Shown here: piece after piece, positions 1-7,787 of the stretch
Numbering within the stretch: position 1 is the first letter of the stretch
How the letters are laid out: each line of letters opens with the position of its first letter
Source of the DNA: JANQFV01 sp964468185
GTDB lineage: Bacteria > Planctomycetota > Phycisphaerae > UBA1845 > Fen-1342
NCBI GenBank assembly: GCA_964468185.1
Contig: CAYXTR010000003.1
Coordinates: forward strand, 124,001 to 188,000
Direction: 5' to 3'
DNA length: 64,000 bases
Position numbers and translations under genes: made by a program
The notes under the pieces: model-generated
The model's database searches: none
Told to the model about the DNA's origin: nothing
What the model saw: only the letters and a program-made list of their open reading frames with translations

Positions 1-635
1 TGCACGAAATCCTGCTGACGCTGCCCCCTCCCGTAGACGCTGATCACGCCCCGTTCGGCAGCCGCGTGCAACATGACCGGCACCACCGTCCCGCTGAACA
101 TCCCCTGACCATAGATTGATGAGTACCGCAGGCATGCGACCCGCACGCCGCTTTCCCGCAGTTCTCCCAACAGCTTCTCGCTTGTCAGCTTGGCTTGGGC
201 ATACGCATTTGCGGGCGCCGTCAGCGCATCCTCCGCCAGGGGGCCCGGCTGATCGCCATAGACCGCCACGCTGGACGCATACACGACTTGGCGCAGGCGC
301 TTCCATGTCGGTACCTGTACCACCATATGCCGCACGGGCTGCTCGTTCGCCCAGCGGTCGTTTGGCGCTGGTGGGACATCCCCTCGTGGGATGCGGGCGG
401 CGAGGTGAAACAGGGTACCGACGTCATGTGGAAGCCGCCGCCAGGTTGCTTCGTTGCACAGATCGCCACTGACAACCTCAACGCCGGGCAGCACGCGGAG
501 CCACGCCGGCGGCTCGGCCCGCACGCATGCGGCGATGTGTGCGTTCGGATGACGGGCATGCAACGTCCGCACGAGCGCCCGTCCCAAGCAGCCCGCCGCC
601 CCCGTCACAACGTATACCTCGCGCCCTGTGCCCAT
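1..635 (-). CDS. NAD-dependent epimerase/dehydratase (SDR family), 3' part missing
   Basis: Reading the minus strand from the ATG at 633-635 gives an extended short-chain dehydrogenase. The N-terminus is a Rossmann fold with a glycine-rich turn (VVTGAAGCLGRAL), then a GDL motif, LFHLAAR, and the SDR catalytic region YASSVAVYG followed by the active-site YxxxK (YAQAK). Such enzymes interconvert or dehydrate nucleotide sugars, but the substrate cannot be read here. The gene runs off the window at position 1 after about 211 codons. Its ATG overlaps the stop of the radical SAM gene in a TGATG arrangement, so the two are almost certainly translationally coupled. Confidence 0.85.
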   Translation of the reverse strand, partial: MGTGREVYVVTGAAGCLGRALVRTLHARHPNAHIAACVRAEPPAWLRVLPGVEVVSGDLCNEATWRRLPHDVGTLFHLAARIPRGDVPPAPNDRWANEQPVRHMVVQVPTWKRLRQVVYASSVAVYGDQPGPLAEDALTAPANAYAQAKLTSEKLLGELRESGVRVACLRYSSIYGQGMFSGTVVPVMLHAAAERGVISVYGRGQRQQDFV

Positions 636-1606
636 CACGACTGCCCCGCGCCGGCCGCGGCACACTTCTCGCCGCAGGCTTCCTCCGGCGGGAAGAATTC
701 GGCATAGGCAGACTGCCAGTCCTGACACCGCGCGCACATGTCCGGCAGCTCGTCGTAGCGGCCCTCTGTATGCATGTCGCGGTAGACCTTGAGCTGGCCG
801 TTCCAGATCTCACGGATGCTGCTATCACGCACATTGCCGCAGGGTACGCGACAGTGCGGGTCTGCCGAGCAGAACGCCACCCGCCCGTCAGTACAGATAT
901 TGATCGTCCGCATCAGCCAGTAGCACGGCCGGCGTTCCACGTCCTCGTTTGGCCGCAGGTTCTTCGCCTCGATGAGACCCGCCCAACTCACCCGCGGACG
1001 GATCTTCACGTTCACGCCGTGCTCGGTCCAGAACTGGCGGAATGTCTCCGTCTCGTGCTCATTGATGTCGGATACTACATACTGCACAAAGATCTGCTGG
1101 TGCGGCTGACCGTACTCACGGAGCAGATCGCGGTAACCCAGCACATTCTGCACGGTGCGCTCGTAGTCTCCCCCGACGCGGATCTGGTCGTAGGTCGCGG
1201 CGCTGGCGGCATCAACGCCGACATAGATCGCATCGAGCCCCGCCCGGATCAGCGGCAGCGACTTCTCCCGTGACATCAGCACGCCATTGGTGTTGAGCAC
1301 GACGTCGGTGCAGCCCTTGTCCTTGGAATACTGGATGCGTTGCGGCATATCGAGCAGCAGGAACGGATCGCCGTAGAAGATCTGCCAGATGCGGGCGGAG
1401 GGCCGCTCTTGGGCGATCTCGTCGATGATCTGGGTGTAGAGGTCCCACGGCATCTTTTCAATCTTGCGGTGCTTCCGGATGTTGACGTGGTCGCACATGG
1501 AGCAGCGCAGGTTGCAAGCGCTGGTGTTGTCGATCAGCACAACTTCCGGAAAGCCCGGTGAGCCCGAGTTCCGATCTGCTTTATCGATGTCGCTGTGGTA
1601 GCCCAT
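635..1606 (-). CDS. radical SAM/SPASM domain protein
   Basis: This 323-residue protein carries the radical SAM cluster motif CNLRCSMC (Cys31, Cys35, Cys38), which binds the 4Fe-4S cluster that cleaves S-adenosylmethionine. A C-terminal SPASM-like region has further cysteines (CYWL, INICTDGRVAFCS, PHCRVPC, CARCQDW), implying auxiliary Fe-S clusters. The ATG at 1604-1606 was chosen over an upstream one at 1735 because GAGG sits 11 bases before it and because the upstream extension is arginine- and proline-rich and overlaps a repeat-like sequence. SPASM enzymes modify peptides, sugars or enzymes; the coupled epimerase suggests a sugar or surface-glycan role, which is inference only. Confidence 0.85.
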   Translation of the reverse strand: MGYHSDIDKADRNSGSPGFPEVVLIDNTSACNLRCSMCDHVNIRKHRKIEKMPWDLYTQIIDEIAQERPSARIWQIFYGDPFLLLDMPQRIQYSKDKGCTDVVLNTNGVLMSREKSLPLIRAGLDAIYVGVDAASAATYDQIRVGGDYERTVQNVLGYRDLLREYGQPHQQIFVQYVVSDINEHETETFRQFWTEHGVNVKIRPRVSWAGLIEAKNLRPNEDVERRPCYWLMRTINICTDGRVAFCSADPHCRVPCGNVRDSSIREIWNGQLKVYRDMHTEGRYDELPDMCARCQDWQSAYAEFFPPEEACGEKCAAAGAGQS

Positions 1607-1631
1607 CCGATGATCCTCAATTAGGTTAATC

Positions 1632-1762
1632 TGGCGAAGTAGCGGCCGACGTCTCCGTCGGACGTGGGGCCTCGGCCACGCCAACCACCGCGACCCGGGT
1701 GGGGCGGGCGTCGCGCCCACCATCCGAAACGCCAACGTGTATCACTGCTCTCGAGCAGTGCT
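1632..1762. repeat. candidate interspersed GC-rich repeat element
   Basis: This intergenic stretch contains several nested inverted repeats, including CACTGCTC/GAGCAGTG at 1743-1760 with a two-base spacer. It yields open but low-complexity frames on both strands. Translations such as GGRDARPTR and VGATPAPPG resemble spurious peptides I have seen repeatedly in genomes of the PVC group, which suggests a dispersed element. Only one copy is visible in the window, so the call rests on style and memory, not on an in-window repeat. Confidence 0.25.
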
Positions 1763-1909
1763 CCGAACGGTCCGATCGCGCAGCGCATGCGCCCACGCCA
1801 GCGGCACCCGCCACTCATCTCATCGCCACCTGAGGCACGTGACCTGCACCCACCCGGCAGATGTTGCCGCTTGCAAGGCCCCGAATGTCCCCTGACAATC
1901 CCGGGCAAC

Positions 1910-2644
1910 GTGGGATCCCAAGACGCCAATCCGTTGCCAGAATCCGCCACCAGCCGCGAATCGGCGCTGCCAGACATTCCGCCCGACGTTGACCCCTACT
2001 TGCTCGACGAGGATGGCAAGATCAAGTCGGACGTTCCCTGTGACAACTGCCGGTACAACCTGCGGACGCTGCACCACGGTGGCAGGTGTCCGGAATGCGG
2101 CCCAGGCGTGGCCCCGTCGCTGGCGTACCACTGGCTTCGGGCAGGCCCTGCCGCCTATCTTCAGAAGCTTCGGGCCGGAGCCATCCTGATCGCCGCCAGC
2201 CACGCGCTGCTCATCCCCGGAGCCATTTGGGCAATCGCAGCGGGCGCGACCTGGCCCGACGGCACATGGCAGCGCAATTACCTTGCGGAGCGTATTTCGA
2301 TCGTGGTTGGCGGCGTCTCAATCCTGACGTACGCGGCAGGTGCGGCTTTGCTGACGACGCGTTCACCCCACTATCGGCACCGCCGCGAAGGGCGCGGCGT
2401 GCGGAAGATGGCACGAGCCAGCGGCCTGGTCATCACGGGATTGCTGGCAGCGGCCTTTTTGACCGCCGGCGGAAGTGGCCCAATTGAAGTGCCGGTCTGC
2501 GCGCTCCTGCTCGCGGTAGCGTTCTACCCGTTTCTGATCCTCGCGCACGCGTGCGACATCGCGACACAGATTCCGCAGCGCCGGTCACTTGCGCGGCTGA
2601 GAGTGGTATTCCGGGGCGACACGGTAGGTGAAGGCCAGCGATAA
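1910..2644 (+). CDS. zinc-ribbon integral membrane protein of unknown function
   Basis: The protein has a short hydrophilic N-terminus, a zinc-ribbon-like motif (CDNCRYNLRTL then CPECG) and four predicted hydrophobic segments, for example GAILIAASHALLIPGAIWAI. Small proteins pairing a CxxCxYxLR/CPxCG ribbon with membrane segments are common in planctomycetes and have no assigned function. The start is uncertain: the frame is open from 1664, but its first 80 codons look like non-coding R/P-rich sequence. The GTG at 1910 is taken as a plausible start. The 3' end overlaps a small minus-strand gene. Confidence 0.6.
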   Translation: MGSQDANPLPESATSRESALPDIPPDVDPYLLDEDGKIKSDVPCDNCRYNLRTLHHGGRCPECGPGVAPSLAYHWLRAGPAAYLQKLRAGAILIAASHALLIPGAIWAIAAGATWPDGTWQRNYLAERISIVVGGVSILTYAAGAALLTTRSPHYRHRREGRGVRKMARASGLVITGLLAAAFLTAGGSGPIEVPVCALLLAVAFYPFLILAHACDIATQIPQRRSLARLRVVFRGDTVGEGQR

Positions 2645-2680
2645 CAGCACGCCGACCACGAGCAGGGCGGGATTCTTCAC
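2585..2680 (-). CDS. 31-residue single-pass membrane micro-protein
   Basis: The GTG at 2678-2680 starts a peptide with one hydrophobic helix (PALLVVGVLLSLAF) followed by a short charged tail. The start overlaps the stop of the upstream micro-ORF in a GTGA arrangement, and GGAGG lies five bases before it. Together these suggest real, coupled translation. The size and topology recall the tiny membrane proteins of phage or toxin modules, but no family is recognised. Its 3' end overlaps the convergent zinc-ribbon gene by 60 bases. Confidence 0.4.
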   Translation of the reverse strand: MKNPALLVVGVLLSLAFTYRVAPEYHSQPRK

Positions 2681-2841
2681 GGGCGCCTCCGACGGCGACG
2701 TGACTGACAGCGGGACCGCGGTCCTCGCCGGTGACGGTGCAGCCGACTGAGCCGCCGGGCCCCCTCCACAACGGGACGCGACAGGCCGTCGTGGAACAAC
2801 CGCAGCCAGATCTGGAACGCTTCATCCTTGTGACGTGACAT
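2677..2841 (-). CDS. 54-residue basic micro-protein, phage-like context
   Basis: The ATG at 2839-2841 begins three bases after the stop of the nuclease fragment, with a strong Shine-Dalgarno (GGGAGGG) inside the end of that fragment. The peptide begins MSRHKDEAFQIWLRLF and becomes very arginine-rich towards its C-terminus, typical of nucleic-acid binding. Its stop overlaps the next micro-ORF. The layout (nuclease, then coupled micro-genes) looks like a phage or plasmid fragment. No homologous family is recognised. Confidence 0.45.
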   Translation of the reverse strand: MSRHKDEAFQIWLRLFHDGLSRPVVEGARRLSRLHRHRRGPRSRCQSRRRRRRP

Positions 2842-2844
2842 GCT

Positions 2845-3022
2845 TCAGCCCTCCCAGCCCTGACAGGCTTGTTGGTAGGTACACCCGTAGCAGTTCTGCG
2901 GCGTGGCGACCGGATAGACGCAACCCTGACGAATCGCCTGCCACACCCGCTGCAAAACCAGCCGCAGCCGTCGGAACTGCCCCGGCTGCGGCAACACCTC
3001 GTGATGCGTCACCTGTGACCGT
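2845..3022 (-). pseudogene. C-terminal remnant of a PD-(D/E)XK-type nuclease
   Basis: The minus strand encodes about 55 residues ending in a cysteine-bearing tail (NCYGCTYQQACQGW). This resembles the C-terminal Fe-S or zinc-binding end of RecB/Cas4-like PD-(D/E)XK nucleases, in which CxxC..xxxC follows a basic helix. The nuclease core is absent: reading upstream, the frame runs straight into an IS5-type transposase tail in opposite orientation. The likely history is insertion of an IS element followed by deletion. Family identity is inferred from a short tail and could be wrong. Confidence 0.4.
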
Positions 3023-3280
3023 GACAAACTCGACGAGGAACTGGCGGAAAAAGGCATCGAGATGATCGCGCCTCACCGCTCGAATCGCAAGCCGGAGCAC
3101 GTGACGCAGGATGGCCGACCCATGCGACGGTACCAGCGGCGCTGGACGGTCGAACGCACGATGGGCTGGATCCAACACTTCCGCCGGCTGTGCATTTGTT
3201 GGGAGAGGTCGAGCACCTTGTTCCCGGGTGTTCTTCATCTCGGTGGCACGATGCTATTGCCCAAAGAGGTCTTGGGATAA
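3005..3280 (+). pseudogene. IS5-family transposase, C-terminal fragment
   Basis: The frame opens after a TGA at 3002-3004 and encodes the C-terminal third of an IS5/IS4-type DDE transposase. Recognisable pieces are DKLDEELAEKGIEMIAPHR, a TQDGR segment and RRWTVERTMGWIQHFRRL, whose glutamate (VER) is the last acidic residue of the DDE triad. The first two acidic residues and the whole N-terminus are missing, so the protein cannot be active. No terminal inverted repeats could be defined. The next ~190 bases before the amylase gene show nothing identifiable. Confidence 0.7.
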
Positions 3281-3472
3281 GTTGTAACTTCCTCCCCGCT
3301 GCAGCTACGGAGTGGTCCTCGTGTGCTCGGTACCCGGTGCAGAGCGCACAAACGCTGCTGTGCCCAGACGGGTTCGATGTTGTCGACAGGGAGCAGCGTG
3401 GGATGCGTAACTTGGCAACTCGCCGGCAGTGGACGCGGAACCAAGCGCTCGAACCGCACCCCCCGGGCAAGC

Positions 3473-5815
3473 TTACCGGTTGGCCCGAGAAAAGCCCACC
3501 TGGAACACGGCGAAGTCCGCCAGATCGTTGTCGCCGTCCAAGTCGAAATCGAAGCAGTGACAATCGATGCCTAGGTTACCGCCGGGACGGAGCAGACAAT
3601 CCCCCAATCGCAACAGATCGTCCGGTCCCGGGTGGTCTGGGCACTGCACGTGCTGAAGCAGGAGTACGCTCCGGGGCGGCAGGTCGAACACCGCCGATCG
3701 TGGATGTGGACCACTGGGGACCGGCTCGACCGTAACTGGGCCTGTGTGGGGACCGCCGCCGAGCCCGTCGTAGAGCGGAGCATTCGAATTGATGACGACA
3801 TCCCACCGGCCGTCGCGCGGGATCCCGATGCGGTAGCCATTGTGGTCACTGTTGGAGAGGTTGACCACGGCCACGAACGAACCGCCATCGACCAGGTAGC
3901 GCTCGAAGGCCATGACGTTGATCCCGTCGTTGACATGGAAGGCACTCAGCGGACTGTTGGCGAACAGCGCCGGCTTGCTCGTCCGCAGCGCGATCAGGTC
4001 TTGGTAGTAGCGGAAGATGCCGGCGTAGGTTGTCTTGTGGCTCCAGTCGATCTTGTTGGACTCCCAGCCCTCGTCCTCGAGCCACTCGGTGCCCTGAAGG
4101 ATCGCCGGCACGCCGCGGCTGAGCAGGGCCAACGTATTCCCGATGATCGTCCGCCCGCGCGCGTAATCGTCGTCGTGCGGGAAGGTGGTGTCGATCTGAC
4201 GGACGGCCCGCTCGTGCCCGTTGAGCGGCCACGCATCGTCGTGTAACTCGAAGTAGTTGAACACCGACTGCCCGCTCACGCCGAAGCCCTGGCCGTCCAA
4301 CACATTGGCCACGCGCTGCATGTCCGGATCGCCGAAAGCGGCGTCGAAGACAGCGGCCCGCACGGCCTCCTTGAACTCGTTCTGGTACTGGGCCGTGAAG
4401 CCGAGTCCAGAGCTGGTCGGATCCGTCACCCATTGGCTGTCGATGTACATTTCGGCGATCGTGTGCTTGTCCACGTGGCGGTTGCTGATGCGGTCGTGCA
4501 TGGCGCGGATCAACGACTGCCCTGACGCCCACTGCGGCGTGAGGCCGGAGTCGGTCATGTACATGACCGCGTCGACGCGGAATCCGTCCAGACGGTACTC
4601 GGTCAGCATCTGCTCCCACGAGTCGAAGTAGTAGTCGAATACGCCGGGATTGTCATAATCGCACTGGGCACCCCAGGGCGTGTCGACGTGCGGCGTGTCA
4701 AAATACAGTTGCGTGCCGTCGTAATTCCACAGGATGTTGTCACTGATCGAAGCATGATTGGGGACGATGTCGAGCAGCACGGCGATGTCAACGGCGTGCA
4801 GGGCATCGACCATCGCCTTGAAGTCGTCCGGCGAGCCCAGCTTACTCTCGATCGCGAAGGGGGAGATCGTCATATAGCCGCCAGAGAAGTCGCCCGGGAA
4901 CTCGTGAATGGGGTTGACCATCACCGCGTTGACGCCCAATTCCGCGAGGTGCGAGGCACGCGCGGCGACGTCAACGTAACGCGCGGGATACGGTGCCCAG
5001 CCGAATGGGTCGTTGCGCCCCGAGAATGTGCCGACGTGCAACTGGTAGATCACCAGCTCCTCCATCGGCCGGGGGCTGAACGCCGGCTGCTGCCACGCGA
5101 AGTTGTCCTGGTCGACGATCACCGAATTGTAATTATCGGTGGGCACAAGTGCTGCCGAGCGCGGATCGGAGGCCCAGACGCTGTGATTAAAGAAGTACTT
5201 GTACATGTCACCCGCCACCGCGCCGGGGACAAACCCGATGAAGTGCTCGCCGACTTTTGTCAGCGAGTCTGCCGTGGACCAGTCGTTGAACTCCCCACGT
5301 ACATGGCAGAACGTCCGGGTCGGCGACCAGACCTTGAAGACCGTACCGCCCACAACCGGCGTCGCCCCAAGCGGGGCGTGCGCGAGGGTGAGGTAGTCGA
5401 TTTCGAACGCGTCAACGGGATCGAGCGTCTCGCTCATGCCCGCGGCGCTGTAGTAGTCGGTGTCGGTGCCGTCCGTCAGCTCAAACAGGTACGTCAGCCC
5501 GTCCGCGGCCGTCGCGGGGACCACCGCTTCCCACAGCTCGTACGGCCCCCGGCTGTCAACAACGCTCGCGTCCACCCAGGACACTGCGCCATCATCAACC
5601 CACACCCGCGCTGTGCTGACATCCATGTAGAACGTCTGAAACCGGACCGTGAACGACTCGCCGTCTATGGGGACGCGCGGCGAACGATCGTGCGCGCCCG
5701 CATGCGACACGCCGAGCCACTGTACGTCGTTGTCGAACTGCGCACGGACTGGTGCGATGCATGCAAGCGCGATGAACAAAGCAGCGCTGACGAGAACGTG
5801 GGGACAGCGGGTCAT
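3473..5815 (-). CDS. secreted GH13 alpha-amylase-like enzyme with dockerin-like tail
   Basis: The 780-residue protein begins with a Sec signal peptide (MTRCPHVLVSAALFIALACIAPVRA). It continues with beta-sandwich domains, including a CBM48-like segment (FKVWSPT, VRGEFNDWS), and a GH13 barrel. The conserved regions are present: DIVPNHAS near residue 350, GFRVDAVMY carrying the nucleophile Asp near 415, HTIAEMY carrying the acid/base Glu near 456, and ELHDD in place of the usual NHD. The last ~25 residues (FDFDLDGDNDLADFAVFQ) form a calcium-binding, dockerin-like Asp-rich motif common at the end of Phycisphaerae exoproteins. It probably degrades or remodels alpha-1,4-glucans outside the cell. 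AGAGGA lies nine bases before the chosen ATG; an upstream ATG at 5851 would add 12 residues ahead of the signal peptide. Confidence 0.88.
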   Translation of the reverse strand: MTRCPHVLVSAALFIALACIAPVRAQFDNDVQWLGVSHAGAHDRSPRVPIDGESFTVRFQTFYMDVSTARVWVDDGAVSWVDASVVDSRGPYELWEAVVPATAADGLTYLFELTDGTDTDYYSAAGMSETLDPVDAFEIDYLTLAHAPLGATPVVGGTVFKVWSPTRTFCHVRGEFNDWSTADSLTKVGEHFIGFVPGAVAGDMYKYFFNHSVWASDPRSAALVPTDNYNSVIVDQDNFAWQQPAFSPRPMEELVIYQLHVGTFSGRNDPFGWAPYPARYVDVAARASHLAELGVNAVMVNPIHEFPGDFSGGYMTISPFAIESKLGSPDDFKAMVDALHAVDIAVLLDIVPNHASISDNILWNYDGTQLYFDTPHVDTPWGAQCDYDNPGVFDYYFDSWEQMLTEYRLDGFRVDAVMYMTDSGLTPQWASGQSLIRAMHDRISNRHVDKHTIAEMYIDSQWVTDPTSSGLGFTAQYQNEFKEAVRAAVFDAAFGDPDMQRVANVLDGQGFGVSGQSVFNYFELHDDAWPLNGHERAVRQIDTTFPHDDDYARGRTIIGNTLALLSRGVPAILQGTEWLEDEGWESNKIDWSHKTTYAGIFRYYQDLIALRTSKPALFANSPLSAFHVNDGINVMAFERYLVDGGSFVAVVNLSNSDHNGYRIGIPRDGRWDVVINSNAPLYDGLGGGPHTGPVTVEPVPSGPHPRSAVFDLPPRSVLLLQHVQCPDHPGPDDLLRLGDCLLRPGGNLGIDCHCFDFDLDGDNDLADFAVFQVGFSRANR

Positions 5816-6271
5816 GATATCTGTCCTCTGAAGGCCGGGAAAGCCGATCATCTGCCTCCGCCGGCGGTTCTCACGGGCATCTACATTTCAGCACCGGTAC
5901 CCTGATGCGGCGAGATCAGCATCGTACCGCCGGTTCTCGGCTCGTTTCGCCACGACGCTCCTCGAGCGATTATAGCCTGTTCGTCGGGCACGAGATAACC
6001 CACTTCCCTGCGTGGTCCTTCTCACACAACGCAAGCCCGCAGCCCCCATCCACGCTGACGGGGGCCCGCGCCGGCTCTCCGTGGAATCCCGCGCCGGGGG
6101 CGGCCTTTATCAGACGTCGATCCGGTGCTTGAGACGTCCGGACCACTATTCATCCTCACGCGACAGCTCTGGTTCTGCGGCGTGAGCGGGTTCGGTCGCG
6201 GTCCTCCAGCTACTCATCGACCCCGGCGGCCAGTTCGTCGATGGTCGTACAGCCATGATTGCGGGTACGCC
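5816..6271. other. intergenic region upstream of the amylase gene
   Basis: These 456 bases hold the probable amylase promoter and otherwise no convincing gene. Open frames in this stretch are compositionally poor and match nothing known. The region between about 6000 and 6271 shows no clear terminator or repeat. Confidence 0.5.
5969..5998 (-). promoter_or_regulatory. putative sigma-70-type promoter for the amylase gene
   Basis: On the minus strand a perfect TATAAT lies at 5969-5974, with a weak -35 candidate (TTATCT) 18 bases upstream at 5993-5998. Transcription would start about 150 bases before the amylase ATG. The -10 is exact but the -35 matches only in part. Confidence 0.4.
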
Positions 6272-6766
6272 TCACCAGCCCCAAGTGCCTGCGGCGCCCT
6301 TGAAGGGGCCGACGACGCGGCTGGTGATCCAGCCGCCGTAGAAATCACCGGGCTGCGGCTGGACGCGCTCATCGCCCACATAGCAGGCATCCATCGCATG
6401 CGCGAAGAACGCTACGCAGTCGCGAAGTCCGGCGAACGTGGGTACAGGCGCGGGGTAACTCCAAGCGGCCTCCGCCACGCGCTTTCCGCCGACGAAAACG
6501 TCGAAGTACCGCGCCTGGCCCTTCCACTCGCAGAGCGAGCGCTTCCGCGTCGGCACCAGTGCCTCGATTTGAATGTCCGACGGCGGGATGTAGTACGTGG
6601 GTGGGTGGCTCGTTTCGAGTACCCGCAGCGCGCGCGTCGTATCAGCGATCGTGACGCCGTTGAAGACCACGCGGATGCGATCGGGGACCGCTTCCAGGCG
6701 CGCTGGCCGCGGGTAATCCCAGACCGACTCCTGACCGGGCCCGGGCTCAATACGGTTCGGACTCAT
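6272..6766 (-). CDS. DUF427 domain-containing protein
   Basis: The protein (164 residues from the ATG at 6764-6766) matches the DUF427 family in content and length: RIRVVFNGVTIADT near the start, TYYIPPSDI, the CEWKGQARYF motif and the aromatic C-terminal half (FYAHAMDAC-like, here FFAHAMDACYVGDERV). DUF427 proteins are small cytoplasmic beta proteins of unknown role, often near flavoproteins and stress genes. It lies divergent from the membrane/DUF1569 gene, 88 bases away. An alternative ATG at 6796 would add ten residues. Confidence 0.8.
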   Translation of the reverse strand: MSPNRIEPGPGQESVWDYPRPARLEAVPDRIRVVFNGVTIADTTRALRVLETSHPPTYYIPPSDIQIEALVPTRKRSLCEWKGQARYFDVFVGGKRVAEAAWSYPAPVPTFAGLRDCVAFFAHAMDACYVGDERVQPQPGDFYGGWITSRVVGPFKGAAGTWGW

Positions 6767-6854
6767 GATGTCCAATGGTAGGCGCGCAACCGGCAACGGG
6801 CTCGCCCAGCGCGATCGGTCACGTCAAGACGCGGGTAACGGCCTAGAATCTCGC

Positions 6855-7736
6855 ATGTCGCACATGGAACCGCGCTGGATGAAGTGGGTGCTGTTTGCCG
6901 CCGCCGGGTACAACCTGATCTGGGGCGGATGGGTGGTGCTGTTCCCCTCGATGGGGTTCGAACTCGCTGGTCTGACACCGCCGCGCTATCCACAGATCTG
7001 GCAGTGCGTCGGCATGATCGTGGGTGTGTACGGCGTCGGTTACGCCATCGCGGCGCTGGATCCGATGCGACACTGGCCGATTGTCTTCGTAGGGTTGCTG
7101 GGCAAGGTCCTGGGACCGCTTGGATTCCTGGACGCGGCGGTGCGTGGCACGCTGCCCTGGGCAGTTGGCTGGACGATCCTGACGAACGACCTGATCTGGT
7201 GGGTGCCGTTCGGGCTGATCCTCGGCCGAGCGTGGCAGGGGCGCGTTTCCGTAGCAGGAGAGCGGCGCGGATCGTTGCGCTGGATTCCTTCAGCTATCCG
7301 CCAGTTCGAGGCGGCCGGTGCTGTTCGGGCGCGCTCCTGGTCACTGGCCCAGACCTGTGAGCACTTGGCGCTGGCGGTCGAGGGGACGGTCCGCGATCCA
7401 GAATCGGACGTCTCACCACGGGCGTGGCGCGCATTGGGGCTCGGAGCGCGGTGGCGGCGGACGTTTGCGAGGCACGCCCTGCTGTTGACGGGGTGGTTCC
7501 CGCGTGGCGCACCGGCCCCGCAGGAGGTCGTGCCCTCTGACGCGCCCGATCTCGCCACCATGTTGCAGCGCCTGGAGCTTGCGATCGAAGCGTTCGAGGA
7601 TAAGTTGGCGCGGCCCGCGGCACGTTGGGTGGACCATCCGCTGCTGGGTAAGATGAGCGGACGTCAATGGCGGCGGTTTCACGCGATTCACGCACGACAC
7701 CACCTAAGGCTGTTCCGCGCGCCCGTGCAGCCGTGA
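6855..7736 (+). CDS. four-TM membrane protein fused to a DUF1569/DinB-like domain
   Basis: Residues 1-125 hold about four hydrophobic segments (KWVLFAAAGYNLIWGGWVVLF, the IVGVYGVGYAIAAL segment, a glycine/leucine-rich third and a WWVPFGLIL fourth). After a basic linker, residues 145-293 resemble DUF1569, a DinB-like four-helix domain, with its typical late motif (DHPLLGKMSGRQWRRFHAIHARHHL). The two histidines of HARHH probably contribute to a metal site. Both parts are more usually separate proteins, so this looks like a fusion. The start at 6855 sits just before the first membrane helix; function is unknown. Confidence 0.7.
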   Translation: MSHMEPRWMKWVLFAAAGYNLIWGGWVVLFPSMGFELAGLTPPRYPQIWQCVGMIVGVYGVGYAIAALDPMRHWPIVFVGLLGKVLGPLGFLDAAVRGTLPWAVGWTILTNDLIWWVPFGLILGRAWQGRVSVAGERRGSLRWIPSAIRQFEAAGAVRARSWSLAQTCEHLALAVEGTVRDPESDVSPRAWRALGLGARWRRTFARHALLLTGWFPRGAPAPQEVVPSDAPDLATMLQRLELAIEAFEDKLARPAARWVDHPLLGKMSGRQWRRFHAIHARHHLRLFRAPVQP

Positions 7737-7787
7737 GGTGGGGTGGTTGCCGCCGTCACGCTGGCGCTCAGCCGAAAGATAAGGCAC

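Noticed and set aside
4688..5905. A 405-codon plus-strand frame opposite the amylase gene
   Set aside because: It is fully antisense to a gene with clear GH13 motifs, has R/V/D-rich composition and matches no family; it reflects high GC.
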